The position numbers and the translations under genes were made by a program. Of a stretch of 13,105 nucleotides of DNA, positions 1 through 6,598 are shown one piece after another; position 1 is the first letter of the stretch; each line of letters starts with the position of its first letter. Origin of the DNA: Christensenella sp. UBA1260. Lineage in GTDB: Bacteria > Bacillota > Clostridia > Christensenellales > CAG-917. The DNA lies in assembly GCA_002308155.1 (NCBI GenBank), contig DBVQ01000090.1, positions 1-13,105 of the forward strand, given 5' to 3'. The notes beneath the pieces are model-generated. The model saw only the letters and a program-made list of their open reading frames with translations, did not search any database and was not told the origin of the DNA.

Positions 1-1583
1 TAGAGTGAGAATGATGCGCAGACTTCGTGTTGGCTGTTGGTGAACCAGATGTCAATGTCTGTGCCATCAATTTGTATTGCTGTGCCTGTGAAGCGAGTGC
101 CGCCGAGACTTTCGTGGTCTGGGTCGCCGTCGCTGCGAATTGAGCCTAGAACAATTGGGAAGTTTGCTTCGCTGCCGTCCGCGTGCGGCTCATAATAGCG
201 GATTTTGTGTCTGTGGCCTGCGAGCATAACATCTATGTTTGCGGCTTCAAGTTGTTGCATCATGCCACGGCTGACGTCGCCGAAGTACTTTTGCAGATTG
301 ATTGGGAAAGGTACGTGGCATACGGCAATGACGTGGTTCACTCCGTCCGCTTGCCATGTATTGTGCGCAACAAGGTTTTCAAGCCAGCTGCTTTCGGTGT
401 GTCTATATTCGTCAAAATCGTAGGTTGTTGACATCACGGGGCTTGAGCTCTTTTGGTCATTGCCGAGGTCGAGGACGATAAACATCGTGTCTCCAAAGCG
501 GACTGTATAATAGAACTTTCCGTCATAAGACCCGAAGTAGCGAGGAAGATTGGCAAGATCAGACCCGTAGGCTTCGTGATTGCCTCTTGAGATGATGACG
601 GGGCGCGAACTCTCGGTAATTCTTGCAAGCACGTCGTACATATTTGCAATCTGCCATTCGTCGGACACGTCGTTTATGAGGTCGCCGTTTGCAATGAGCA
701 GGTCAAGTTTGTCGCCCCAATATTGAGAGGCTCTGATTGCCGCACCTTTGAAGAGGTGATTGTCGCTCATATTGTAGATTTGAAAACCGTCTGATGTGTC
801 AACCGGACGGAAGGAATACTGTTTTTGCACTGTTGATGTCTTTGAGATGAGATAGGCTCTGTTGATTGCAACGCCCGACGATACGACAGTATAGCTCTTT
901 TGAATGTCCAAAGCTTCACGCGGGACAATGACCTTGTGGGTTTTTGCAACGTGCAACGCGCCAGCGTCTGAGTCAGAATATACTTTCTCGCCGATTTGCA
1001 CATAGCCGGTCGTCGTGGTTGAGGTGCTCCAACAGATTTGATATTCGTCTTCAACGGCAAAAACGACGGCGTCGGATTTGTAGTAAACCGGTTGAAGATT
1101 GAATATGCCAAATATGGAAGTGAAGATTACCGCCAAAGTAAAAATGACGCAGAATACTGTATAGCCGATTTTGTTGAGGTGGAAGCGTATGCCGCCGCAC
1201 CAAGCTATTATCACCAAGATGATGAGAAGCCCGCATACAAAGTATGGTGCTCCCGCAATAAAGAAATATGAGAACTTTGAGAGTGCCGTGGCAAGCAAGG
1301 CGAAAATGCCGAAAAATGACAGAGCGCCCCAAACAAGGCTGAACCACAGCATAAACTTCTTGCGCCAACACAACAGGTTTACTGTCCAAATTGCAAACGC
1401 CACAAAGACGCCTACGCCAACAAGGGCGGGCATATACGTTTCGGTGTAGTACATTTTTTCAAACAAGAAGAACCAACTCGCAAACAAAAAAACAGCAGGA
1501 GAAAGCGCAACGACAAGGCTCACAATTGACAGAACCTTGTTTGCTTTGAAAAACTCTCCGACTTTTTTCCAATACTCTTTCAT
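1..1583 (-). CDS. Membrane-anchored calcineurin-like metallophosphoesterase (3' end beyond window)
   Basis: The reverse strand reads open from ATG at 1583 to the window edge, 527 codons without a stop, so the C-terminus is missing. About five hydrophobic segments span residues 15-152. A beta-rich stretch follows (roughly 160-265), placed like the fibronectin-like domain of purple acid phosphatases. All five blocks of a dinuclear metallophosphoesterase are visible: SDNH (D274, H276), NGDLIND (D301), RGNHE (N335, H336), VCH (H423) and GHRH (H457, H459). The domain should therefore hydrolyse a phosphoester. With an odd number of membrane passes and N-in orientation, the catalytic domain would face outside, but this topology is inferred. 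The substrate cannot be read from the sequence. The start is the only ATG before the first membrane segment; its ribosome binding site is weak. A promoter lies 41 nt upstream, divergent from infC. Confidence 0.88.
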   Translation of the reverse strand, partial: MKEYWKKVGEFFKANKVLSIVSLVVALSPAVFLFASWFFLFEKMYYTETYMPALVGVGVFVAFAIWTVNLLCWRKKFMLWFSLVWGALSFFGIFALLATALSKFSYFFIAGAPYFVCGLLIILVIIAWCGGIRFHLNKIGYTVFCVIFTLAVIFTSIFGIFNLQPVYYKSDAVVFAVEDEYQICWSTSTTTTGYVQIGEKVYSDSDAGALHVAKTHKVIVPREALDIQKSYTVVSSGVAINRAYLISKTSTVQKQYSFRPVDTSDGFQIYNMSDNHLFKGAAIRASQYWGDKLDLLIANGDLINDVSDEWQIANMYDVLARITESSRPVIISRGNHEAYGSDLANLPRYFGSYDGKFYYTVRFGDTMFIVLDLGNDQKSSSPVMSTTYDFDEYRHTESSWLENLVAHNTWQADGVNHVIAVCHVPFPINLQKYFGDVSRGMMQQLEAANIDVMLAGHRHKIRYYEPHADGSEANFPIVLGSIRSDGDPDHESLGGTRFTGTAIQIDGTDIDIWFTNSQHEVCASFSL

Positions 1584-1630
1584 TGACTTATCTTTCGCTT
1601 TGCGCGGCTGCGCGGAATTATTATAAAACA

Positions 1631-1659
1631 ATTTTACTTTAATACAGTAAACAAGTCAA
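1631..1659 (-). promoter_or_regulatory. Sigma-A promoter for the phosphoesterase gene
   Basis: On the minus strand, TTGACT (1659-1654) and TAAAAT (1636-1631) are separated by 17 bp. The predicted start is near 1624, giving a leader of about 41 nt that contains a GC-rich quasi-palindrome (GCGC-AGCC-GCGC, about 1601-1612). It is back to back with the infC promoter, with 38 bp between the two -35 boxes. Confidence 0.6.
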
Positions 1660-1697
1660 TACAAAATTATATTTGCGTGAAAATATGCGGTTTTTGC

Positions 1698-1726
1698 TTG
1701 ACTTATATATTTATATTTGTTAATAT
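1698..1726 (+). promoter_or_regulatory. Sigma-A promoter for the infC operon
   Basis: TTGACT (1698-1703), a 17-bp spacer and TAATAT (1721-1726) form a strong match to the housekeeping consensus. Transcription should start near 1731-1735, giving a leader of about 135 nt before infC. Confidence 0.75.
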
Positions 1727-1738
1727 AGTCGAGCAAGC

Positions 1739-1841
1739 AAAGGTTCCGCCTTTCACCACAAACTTAGGTTAAGTGGTCACGAAGTCAAATAAATACTTGA
1801 TTTTTGTGTGTCGGAGACTTTTTGTTTGCCGACATTTTTTT
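1739..1841 (+). promoter_or_regulatory. Structured infC leader with intrinsic attenuator (L20-leader type candidate)
   Basis: Consecutive hairpins can be drawn across the leader. The first is AAAGG/CCTTT with loop TTCCG (1739-1753). The second is ACCA..CTTA with TAAG..TGGT (1755-1777). The third is CACGAAGTCAA with TTGATTTT(T)GTG (1778-1808). The last is TGTCGG/CCGACA (1809-1814 with 1829-1834), followed by seven T residues, which is a textbook intrinsic terminator inside the leader. In Bacillus subtilis the infC-rpmI-rplT operon is controlled by L20-dependent attenuation in an equivalent position. Assigning this leader to that family is inference from position and gene content, not from a covariance-model match. 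CCTTT (1749-1753) could alternatively pair with AAAGG of the infC ribosome binding site (1856-1860). Confidence 0.65.
1809..1841 (+). terminator. Leader attenuator terminator upstream of infC
   Basis: Six perfect base pairs, TGTCGG with CCGACA, enclose a 14-nt loop and are followed directly by TTTTTTT. It sits 26 nt before the infC start codon, so it can only act as a conditional stop for the downstream operon. Confidence 0.72.
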
Positions 1842-1867
1842 ATGCTCGAAGGGGCAAAGGAGTAAGT

Positions 1868-2404
1868 TTGAAAGAACTACAAATCAACGAACAAATCAGA
1901 GAACGCGAAGTAAGACTCATCGGCGCCGATGGTCAACAATACGGCATCATCTCCATTCAGGAGGCGAGAAACATCGCAGACGAGCAAGGCTATGACCTCT
2001 GCAAGATGTCAGACTCAAAAAAGACTGACAACGGTTTTGTGCCTGCAACCTGCAAGCTTATGGACTATGGCAAATACCGCTATGAGCAACAAAAACGCGA
2101 AAAAGAAGCCAAGAAGAACCAACACATCGTTGAAATCAAAGAGATAAGATTGTCCGCGACAATTGATATCGGCGATACACAACGTCTTGCAAAGCAAACG
2201 GCGGAGTTTATTGCGGATTCCAACAAGGTCAAGGCTTCTATTCGCTTGAAAGGTCGCCAACAAGCGCACCCGGAAATCGCAGTCAAGATTGTTGAGGACT
2301 ATATCGCAATGGTCGGAGAGAGAATCCCGGTCGCTGTTGAAAAGGCCCCAACGCAAGAAGGTAGGATGATTTTTGCAATCCTTGCCCCACAACCAAAAAA
2401 ATAA
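1868..2404 (+). CDS. infC: Translation initiation factor IF-3
   Basis: A 178-residue protein. The N-terminus (KELQINEQIREREVRLIG) matches the conserved start of IF-3, and the rest shows the usual N-domain, Lys-rich linker (about residues 75-90) and C-domain. IF-3 binds the 30S subunit, keeps subunits apart and checks start-codon and initiator tRNA pairing. The chosen start is TTG at 1868, with AAAGGAG (1856-1862) five bases upstream. An in-frame GTG at 1808 would give 20 extra residues, but that stretch is the attenuator hairpin and has no family similarity. A non-ATG start fits the known habit of infC: IF-3 disfavours unusual starts, and in E. coli its AUU start underlies autoregulation. It is the first gene of the infC-rpmI-rplT operon. 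Confidence 0.95.
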   Translation: MKELQINEQIREREVRLIGADGQQYGIISIQEARNIADEQGYDLCKMSDSKKTDNGFVPATCKLMDYGKYRYEQQKREKEAKKNQHIVEIKEIRLSATIDIGDTQRLAKQTAEFIADSNKVKASIRLKGRQQAHPEIAVKIVEDYIAMVGERIPVAVEKAPTQEGRMIFAILAPQPKK

Positions 2405-2435
2405 AATACAAATAGCAAATATAGGAGGCAGTATT

Positions 2436-2633
2436 ATGCCAAAGCAAAAAACACACAGCGGAGCAAAAAAACGTTTCCACGTCACTGCAAATGGTCTCTA
2501 CAAGAGAGGACATTCTGCACACAGCCACATTCTTACCAAGAAGACCAGAAAGAGAAAAAGAGAACTTCGTTCAATCGACTATGTCGATAAGACAAGAGAA
2601 GGCGAAGTCAAGAAACTCTTGCCGTACAAATAA
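2436..2633 (+). CDS. rpmI: 50S ribosomal protein L35
   Basis: A 65-residue, highly basic protein starting MPKQKTHSGAKKRF and containing HILTKKTRKRKRELR, the recognisable L35 pattern and normal family length. L35 is a structural protein of the large ribosomal subunit. The start is ATG 2436 behind AGGAGG (2423-2428) with a 7-nt gap; an in-frame upstream TTG at 2373 would overlap infC and add unrelated residues. It lies 31 bp after infC and 14 bp before rplT, within the same operon, and should share the leader attenuation control. Confidence 0.96.
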   Translation: MPKQKTHSGAKKRFHVTANGLYKRGHSAHSHILTKKTRKRKRELRSIDYVDKTREGEVKKLLPYK

Positions 2634-2647
2634 GGAGGACGTGACGT

Positions 2648-3001
2648 ATGAGAATTAAAAGAGCAGTCAGCGCAATCAAAAAGCGTAGAAAAATAATGAA
2701 GCAAGCAAAGGGCTATTATGGCGGAAAGCATGCCCTTTATCGTGTTGCAAAGCAACAACTCTTGAAATCCGGCGTTTATGCTTACGTCGGCAGAAAGCAA
2801 AAGAAACGTGATTTCAGACGCCTTTGGATCGCACGTATTAACGCAGGTGCACGTCTCAATGGTTTGTCCTATTCAAGACTTATGCATGGTTTGAAACTTG
2901 CAGGCATCGATCTCAACCGCAAGGTTTTGAGCGAAATCGCAATCAGCGACCCGAAAGCATTCTCCGCTCTCTGCGAAGATGCAAAGAAGGCTCTTGCATA
3001 A
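2648..3001 (+). CDS. rplT: 50S ribosomal protein L20
   Basis: A 117-residue basic protein of typical L20 length. The long N-terminal extension is rich in Arg and Lys (RIKRAVSAIKKRRKIMKQAK), followed by the conserved GYYGGKHALYRVAKQQ and the LWIARINAGAR and LSYSRLMHGLK blocks. L20 binds 23S rRNA early in large-subunit assembly. In Firmicutes and enterobacteria it also represses its own operon by binding the mRNA leader, which makes it the expected regulator of the attenuator at 1739-1841. The ribosome binding site AAGGAGG (2632-2638) overlaps the rpmI stop codon, with ATG nine bases further on. A long hairpin follows the stop codon. Confidence 0.97.
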   Translation: MRIKRAVSAIKKRRKIMKQAKGYYGGKHALYRVAKQQLLKSGVYAYVGRKQKKRDFRRLWIARINAGARLNGLSYSRLMHGLKLAGIDLNRKVLSEIAISDPKAFSALCEDAKKALA

Positions 3002-3008
3002 GACATTT

Positions 3009-3036
3009 TGAGAGAAACGTGAAAGCGTTTCTCTCA
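3009..3036 (+). other. 11-bp hairpin after rplT without a T-tract
   Basis: TGAGAGAAACG pairs perfectly with CGTTTCTCTCA around loop TGAAAG. The downstream sequence (tagtttacg) lacks a run of T, so it is a poor intrinsic terminator. It may mark an mRNA 3' end or a processing and stability element between rplT and the methyltransferase gene 25 bp later. Confidence 0.55.
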
Positions 3037-3060
3037 TAGTTTACGCAGTTTTGTATCGAA

Positions 3061-3804
3061 ATGGAAATTATCTCTTCCGCAAAGAATCAATATGTAAAAC
3101 TTGTCAAGTCTCTGAACGAGAAGAAATATCGCAAGGAGACAGGGCTGTTTTTTGCGGAGGGAAAGAACCTCATAAAAGACTTGCCAACAAGCGTTCAGGT
3201 TGCATATATATTTGCGACTGAACAAAGAGCGCAGGAAGCACAAAAGCTTGCTGACGCGCACAAAGAGGCGGAAACGTTCTTTGTGACGGAAAGCATCATG
3301 CAGACACTTGCAGACACAATGACGCCTTATGGCATCGTTGCGCTGTGCAAAATGCCAGCTCCTGAGTTCAAACTTCCAAACGGCAACGCATTGCTCCTTG
3401 ACGGAGTGGCAGACCCGGGGAACGTTGGGACGATATTCAGGACGGCGGCGGCTTGCGGCTTTGAGGATATATATCTTGTTGATTCAGCAGATATATATTC
3501 GCCAAAAGTTGTGAGAGCGACGCTCGGCGGGCTCTTCAAAGTAAGAGCGTATGAAATTGACGCAGAGTGTGCAAAAGAGCTTTTGAAAAACACAAACAGC
3601 GCAGTGCTCGATATGGGTGGCAAAAATATTCTCAAAGAGAATATTTCAAAACCGATATTGTTTGTGGCAGGCAACGAAGCGCACGGGGGGCGTGAAGAGT
3701 TTAAAAAACTCGCAAAAGAGACTTATTCCTTGCCGATGCAAAACGGCGTAGAATCCTTGAACGTCGCAGTGGCAACATCCGTTGCGATGTACAAAACCGT
3801 ATAG
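3061..3804 (+). CDS. TrmH/SpoU-family RNA 2'-O-methyltransferase
   Basis: A 247-residue SPOUT enzyme predicted to transfer a methyl group from S-adenosylmethionine to a ribose 2'-OH in rRNA or tRNA. An N-terminal substrate-binding domain (residues 1-95, starting ISSAKNQYVKLVKSL) precedes the knotted catalytic domain. Motif 1 is DGVADPGNVGTIFRTA with N121 and the catalytic R127; motif 2 is FVAGNEAHG (201-209); motif 3 is LPMQNGVESLNVAVA (224-238) with N234. The layout matches YsgA-like proteins, found near infC-rplT in Firmicutes; the exact target base is unknown. No convincing ribosome binding site precedes ATG 3061, which is odd compared with its neighbours, so expression may be low or depend on read-through from rplT. 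Its stop codon overlaps the yebC ribosome binding site. Confidence 0.92.
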   Translation: MEIISSAKNQYVKLVKSLNEKKYRKETGLFFAEGKNLIKDLPTSVQVAYIFATEQRAQEAQKLADAHKEAETFFVTESIMQTLADTMTPYGIVALCKMPAPEFKLPNGNALLLDGVADPGNVGTIFRTAAACGFEDIYLVDSADIYSPKVVRATLGGLFKVRAYEIDAECAKELLKNTNSAVLDMGGKNILKENISKPILFVAGNEAHGGREEFKKLAKETYSLPMQNGVESLNVAVATSVAMYKTV

Positions 3805-3815
3805 GAGAAATTATT

Positions 3816-4556
3816 ATGAGTGGACACAGCAAGTGGCACAATATTCAACAAAAGAAAGGCAAGACCGATGCCGCACGTGCAAACGTCTTCACAAAAATAG
3901 GCAGAGAAATCGCAGTCGCAGTCAAGGAAGGCGGCGCAGACCCGAATAGCAACAGCAAACTCGCTCAAGTTATCGCAAAGGCAAAAGACAACAATATGCC
4001 AAACGACAACATCATGCGTTCAATCAAGAAGGCATCAGGCGAACTTGGCTCAATCAACTATGAAGAGATGATCTATGAAGGCTACGGCGTTGGCGGCACT
4101 GCAATCATCGTTGAAGCACTCACGGACAACAAAAACCGTACAGCCGGCGACGTCAGACATATCTTTGACAAGTTTGGCGGGTCAATGGGCACGACGGGTT
4201 GCGTATCCTTCATGTTCAAACGCAAAGGCGTCATCACAATCTCCAAAGAGGACGTCACCGAGGACGATCTTATGCTCTATGCACTCGATGCGGGCGCAGA
4301 AGATATCAACAGCGACGACGAGGAAGTTTTTGAGGTTTATACGGATTCTAATGCGGTCAATGAGGTGCGCAAATCACTTGAAGACGCAGGCGTAAAGGTG
4401 CTTTCGGCAGAGGCAACATTGCTTCCTGACAACTATGTCAATCCAACTCCTGAGCAACAAGCGACAATCGAGCGTATGCTTGAAATGCTTGACGAAAATG
4501 ATGACGTGCAAAACGTCTATCACAACGCAGTGCTTGACATTGACGACGAAGAATAA
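3816..4556 (+). CDS. yebC: YebC/PmpR/TACO1-family DNA-binding or translation-associated protein
   Basis: A 246-residue, full-length family member. It starts MSGHSKWHNIQQKKGKTDAA, the signature YebC N-terminus, and continues with IGREIAVAVKEGG, the NDNI motif and YEGYGVGGTAIIVEALTDN. The acidic C-terminal half ends in a run of Asp and Glu. Members are annotated as transcriptional regulators (PmpR), while TACO1 and some bacterial homologues aid translation of proline-rich stretches; which applies here cannot be told. AGGAG (3803-3807) overlaps the stop codon of the methyltransferase and sits nine bases before ATG, so the two genes are probably translationally coupled. A strong terminator follows. 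Confidence 0.95.
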   Translation: MSGHSKWHNIQQKKGKTDAARANVFTKIGREIAVAVKEGGADPNSNSKLAQVIAKAKDNNMPNDNIMRSIKKASGELGSINYEEMIYEGYGVGGTAIIVEALTDNKNRTAGDVRHIFDKFGGSMGTTGCVSFMFKRKGVITISKEDVTEDDLMLYALDAGAEDINSDDEEVFEVYTDSNAVNEVRKSLEDAGVKVLSAEATLLPDNYVNPTPEQQATIERMLEMLDENDDVQNVYHNAVLDIDDEE

Positions 4557-4571
4557 CAATTGAAAACATCT

Positions 4572-4610
4572 TTGAGCTCGAACGCTTGTTCGGGCTCAAT
4601 TTTTATTTTT
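4572..4610 (+). terminator. Intrinsic terminator after yebC
   Basis: TTGAGCTCGAAC pairs with GTTCGGGCTCAA (12 bp including one G-T pair) around loop GCTT and is followed by TTTTTATTTTT. It closes the infC-to-yebC unit. Confidence 0.92.
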
Positions 4611-4652
4611 CAAAATAATCTATTATTTTGCCGCACAATTTGATGTTTATGC

Positions 4653-4681
4653 TTGACTTTGTTGGCGGTATGTGATATAAC
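4653..4681 (+). promoter_or_regulatory. Sigma-A promoter for nifS-nifU, extended -10
   Basis: TTGACT (4653-4658), 17-bp spacer and TATAAC (4676-4681), with a TG one base before the -10 box. The start is predicted near 4688, leaving a leader of about 77 nt. The rest of the gap from 4611 to 4652 is AT-rich with nothing recognisable. Confidence 0.72.
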
Positions 4682-4689
4682 TATCTATG

Positions 4690-4715
4690 AAAATATGAAA
4701 AATGTTTCATATTTT
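4690..4715 (+). promoter_or_regulatory. 11-bp AT-rich inverted repeat at the nifS transcript start
   Basis: AAAATATGAAA and TTTCATATTTT are perfect complements around AATG. The repeat begins within a few bases of the predicted transcription start, so it could be a DNA operator for an Fe-S or iron-sensing repressor or a 5'-end RNA hairpin. No iscR/rrf2 gene is adjacent, so the factor would be encoded elsewhere. Confidence 0.5.
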
Positions 4716-4764
4716 TGCAAAAGAGTAATTTCAAATACGTTTGGAAAAACTATATTGAGGGACT

Positions 4765-5931
4765 ATGCAAAGCATTTATCTTGACCATGCGGCAACCACT
4801 CCGTTGTCCGAAAAAGCGTTTGAGGCGATGAAGCCGTACTTCACGGAGGTTTTTGGCAACCCCAATTCTCAGCACGTATATGGCAGAGAGGGCGCAAAAG
4901 CCGTGAACGATGCGCGTCAGCTCATCGCAAGTTGTATTGGCGCAAAGCCGAGCGAGATTTATTTTACGTCTTGCGGCACTGAGGCGGACAACTGGGCTGT
5001 GAAAGGCGCGGCACTTCAATATCAATCCAAGGGCAAGCACATAATCACGAGCATTATTGAGCATCCGGCAGTATATACAACTTGCAAACAACTTGAAAAA
5101 TACGGCTGGGAAGTGACATATCTTCCTGTTGACAACGAAGGGTTTGTAAATCCTTCGGATTTAGAGGCGGCAATCAGAGAAGACACGGTGCTTGTCAGCA
5201 TCATGTTTGCAAACAACGAAATTGGCACGATAGAGCCAATAAAGGAACTTGCGGAGATTGCGCACAAGCACGGCGTTTTGTTCCACACAGACGCAGTTCA
5301 GGCAACTGGCGCAGTGAGATATGATGTCAAGGATTTGGGCGTTGATATGCTTTCTATGTCCGCGCACAAGTTCTACGGACCAAAGGGCATGGGCGTTTTG
5401 TACATCAGAAACGGCGTCAAGATGGAGAAGTTCTTGTCCGGTGGCGAGCAAGAACGTGCGCATAGGGGCGGAACTTCAAATACGCCCGGTATTGTTGGTA
5501 TGTCAGTGGCGCTTGAAGAGGCTATGGCAAACCTTGAAGAGGATGCAAAATACGTTGCTTCGCTTCGCGACCACTTTGTAAGTCGCGTGTGTGCCGAGAT
5601 TGACGACATTATGTACAACGGCGCAAAAGATACGTCAAAGCGTTTGCCAAACAATGCAAGTTTCAGTTTCCGCTATATTGAAGGAGAATCAATCCTTTTC
5701 TCACTTGATTTGGCAGGGATTTCCGCATCGTCAGGTTCCGCTTGCTCATCCGGCTCACTTGAACCGTCAAGAACGTTGCTTGCAATCGGCGTACCGGTTG
5801 GGACGGCTCACGGCTCAATAAGATTTACCTTTGGCAAACACAATACGATGGAACAAGTGGACTATACAGTGGACGAACTCGTCAAGATTGTAAAAAAATT
5901 GAGAGCGATGTCGCCGTTGTATAAAAAATGA
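4765..5931 (+). CDS. nifS: Cysteine desulfurase, NifS/IscS type
   Basis: A 388-residue PLP enzyme of normal length that removes sulfur from cysteine, giving alanine and an enzyme persulfide used for Fe-S clusters and thiolated cofactors. The N-terminus IYLDHAATTPLSEKA is the class signature. The PLP lysine is K202 in SMSAHKFYGPKG, with HTDAVQATG about 25 residues before it binding the cofactor. The catalytic cysteine is C327 in ASSGSACSSGSLEPS, on the long flexible loop typical of group I enzymes. GAGGG (4757-4761) precedes ATG. It has its own promoter and is followed 84 bp later by the scaffold gene nifU, the standard clostridial pair. Neither an iscR-type regulator nor mnmA is adjacent, unlike many clostridial clusters. 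Confidence 0.96.
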   Translation: MQSIYLDHAATTPLSEKAFEAMKPYFTEVFGNPNSQHVYGREGAKAVNDARQLIASCIGAKPSEIYFTSCGTEADNWAVKGAALQYQSKGKHIITSIIEHPAVYTTCKQLEKYGWEVTYLPVDNEGFVNPSDLEAAIREDTVLVSIMFANNEIGTIEPIKELAEIAHKHGVLFHTDAVQATGAVRYDVKDLGVDMLSMSAHKFYGPKGMGVLYIRNGVKMEKFLSGGEQERAHRGGTSNTPGIVGMSVALEEAMANLEEDAKYVASLRDHFVSRVCAEIDDIMYNGAKDTSKRLPNNASFSFRYIEGESILFSLDLAGISASSGSACSSGSLEPSRTLLAIGVPVGTAHGSIRFTFGKHNTMEQVDYTVDELVKIVKKLRAMSPLYKK

Positions 5932-5984
5932 GAGTATTGCAATAAATATTCGCGAAATAATATTATAGCAATAAAAGATAATAC

Positions 5985-5999
5985 AAACACGAAGTGTTT
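5985..5999 (+). repeat. Inverted repeat AAACAC-GAA-GTGTTT before nifU
   Basis: Six-base perfect arms flank a three-base centre, ending one base before the nifU ribosome binding site AGGAGA (6001-6006). It resembles the AACACG-N3-CGTGTT palindromes at 6445-6613. It could be an RNA hairpin that affects nifU translation or a divergent copy of the same protein-binding site. Confidence 0.45.
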
Positions 6000-6015
6000 T
6001 AGGAGAAAATAGATT

Positions 6016-6399
6016 ATGTACAACGAAAAAGTTATGGAAGTTTTCAAAGACCCAAAGAATATGGGTGAAGTTGAAAACTACAACGGGATTGGCACTGTGG
6101 GCAACGAGGTTTGCGGAGATATCATGCAAATCACGCTTCGCATTGAAGACAATATTATAAAGGACGCAAAGTTCAAGACATTTGGTTGTGCTGCGGCAGT
6201 TGCATCAAGTTCAACTGCAACGGGCATGATAATCGGAAAAACTGTTGAAGAAGCCCTTGCGCTCACAAACAAAGAAGTCATTGAGGAGCTTCAAGGTTTG
6301 CCGCCACAAAAGATTCATTGCTCTGTGCTTGCAGAAGAGGCAATAAGAGAAGCAGTCAACGATTATCGTCGTCGTGTTGCAGAAGGCACAGCAAAATAA
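6016..6399 (+). CDS. nifU: Fe-S cluster assembly scaffold, NifU/IscU type (clostridial)
   Basis: A 127-residue IscU-fold scaffold on which NifS-derived sulfur and iron are assembled into clusters and passed to apo-proteins. The three cluster ligand cysteines are present: C33 in GNEVCGD (with the conserved D35), C58 in KFKTFGCAAAVASSS and C102 in PPQKIHCSVLAEEAI, the last next to H101. The length fits the stand-alone clostridial NifU type, without the ferredoxin-like and C-terminal domains of nitrogen-fixation NifU. AGGAGA (6001-6006) lies nine bases before ATG. It is the second gene of the nifS unit and is closed by a strong terminator. Confidence 0.96.
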   Translation: MYNEKVMEVFKDPKNMGEVENYNGIGTVGNEVCGDIMQITLRIEDNIIKDAKFKTFGCAAAVASSSTATGMIIGKTVEEALALTNKEVIEELQGLPPQKIHCSVLAEEAIREAVNDYRRRVAEGTAK

Positions 6400-6406
6400 C
6401 AATAAT

Positions 6407-6438
6407 TAGCGCCTGAAACCAGGCGCTATATTTTTATT
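6407..6438 (+). terminator. Intrinsic terminator after nifU
   Basis: TAGCGCCTG and CAGGCGCTA form nine perfect pairs around AAAC, followed by TATTTTTATT. Confidence 0.93.
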
Positions 6439-6444
6439 ACTCAA

Positions 6445-6459
6445 AACACGATGCGTGTT
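6445..6459 (+). repeat. Palindrome copy A, AACACG-ATG-CGTGTT
   Basis: A perfect six-base inverted repeat with three-base centre. The 15-mer is identical to the reverse complement of copy C at 6599-6613. Confidence 0.7.
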
Positions 6460-6475
6460 CAAACATTTTTATGCT

Positions 6476-6530
6476 GATTTTGGCAAAATCGCACTATTTA
6501 GTGGATTATTCCAACAAATCGACAAATAGT
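6476..6530. other. Self-complementary stretch, possible structured RNA
   Basis: GATTTT-GGC-AAAATC (6476-6490) is followed by ACTATTT (6493-6499) complementary to AAATAGT (6524-6530), enclosing TGG-ATTATT-CCA (6502-6513). No open reading frame or promoter was recognised here. It lies in the convergent gap between nifU and the 44-residue gene, and may be the fold of an untranslated RNA or chance in AT-rich sequence. Confidence 0.25.
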
Positions 6531-6565
6531 TTCAATCTATATTTATATGTAGTCGCGCGATAGAA

Positions 6566-6580
6566 AACACGATACGTGTC
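6566..6580 (+). repeat. Palindrome copy B, AACACG-ATA-CGTGTC
   Basis: Same orientation as copy A with two differences. Its centre lies 121 bp after that of A and 33 bp before that of C. Confidence 0.62.
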
Positions 6581-6598
6581 GTATAAAATCTTTTATAA

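Noticed and set aside
767..1389. Several open frames of 77-114 codons inside the phosphoesterase
   Set aside because: They overlap the long minus-strand gene in other frames, lack ribosome binding sites and show no recognisable protein features.
1808..1867. N-terminal extension of IF-3 from GTG 1808
   Set aside because: It translates the attenuator terminator, has no similarity to IF-3, and the TTG at 1868 has a proper ribosome binding site.
2373..2435. Longer L35 starting at TTG 2373
   Set aside because: It overlaps the infC end; AGGAGG and the canonical MPKQKTHSG start point to 2436.
2015..2528. Minus-strand frames opposite infC and rpmI
   Set aside because: They are antisense shadows of well-established genes.
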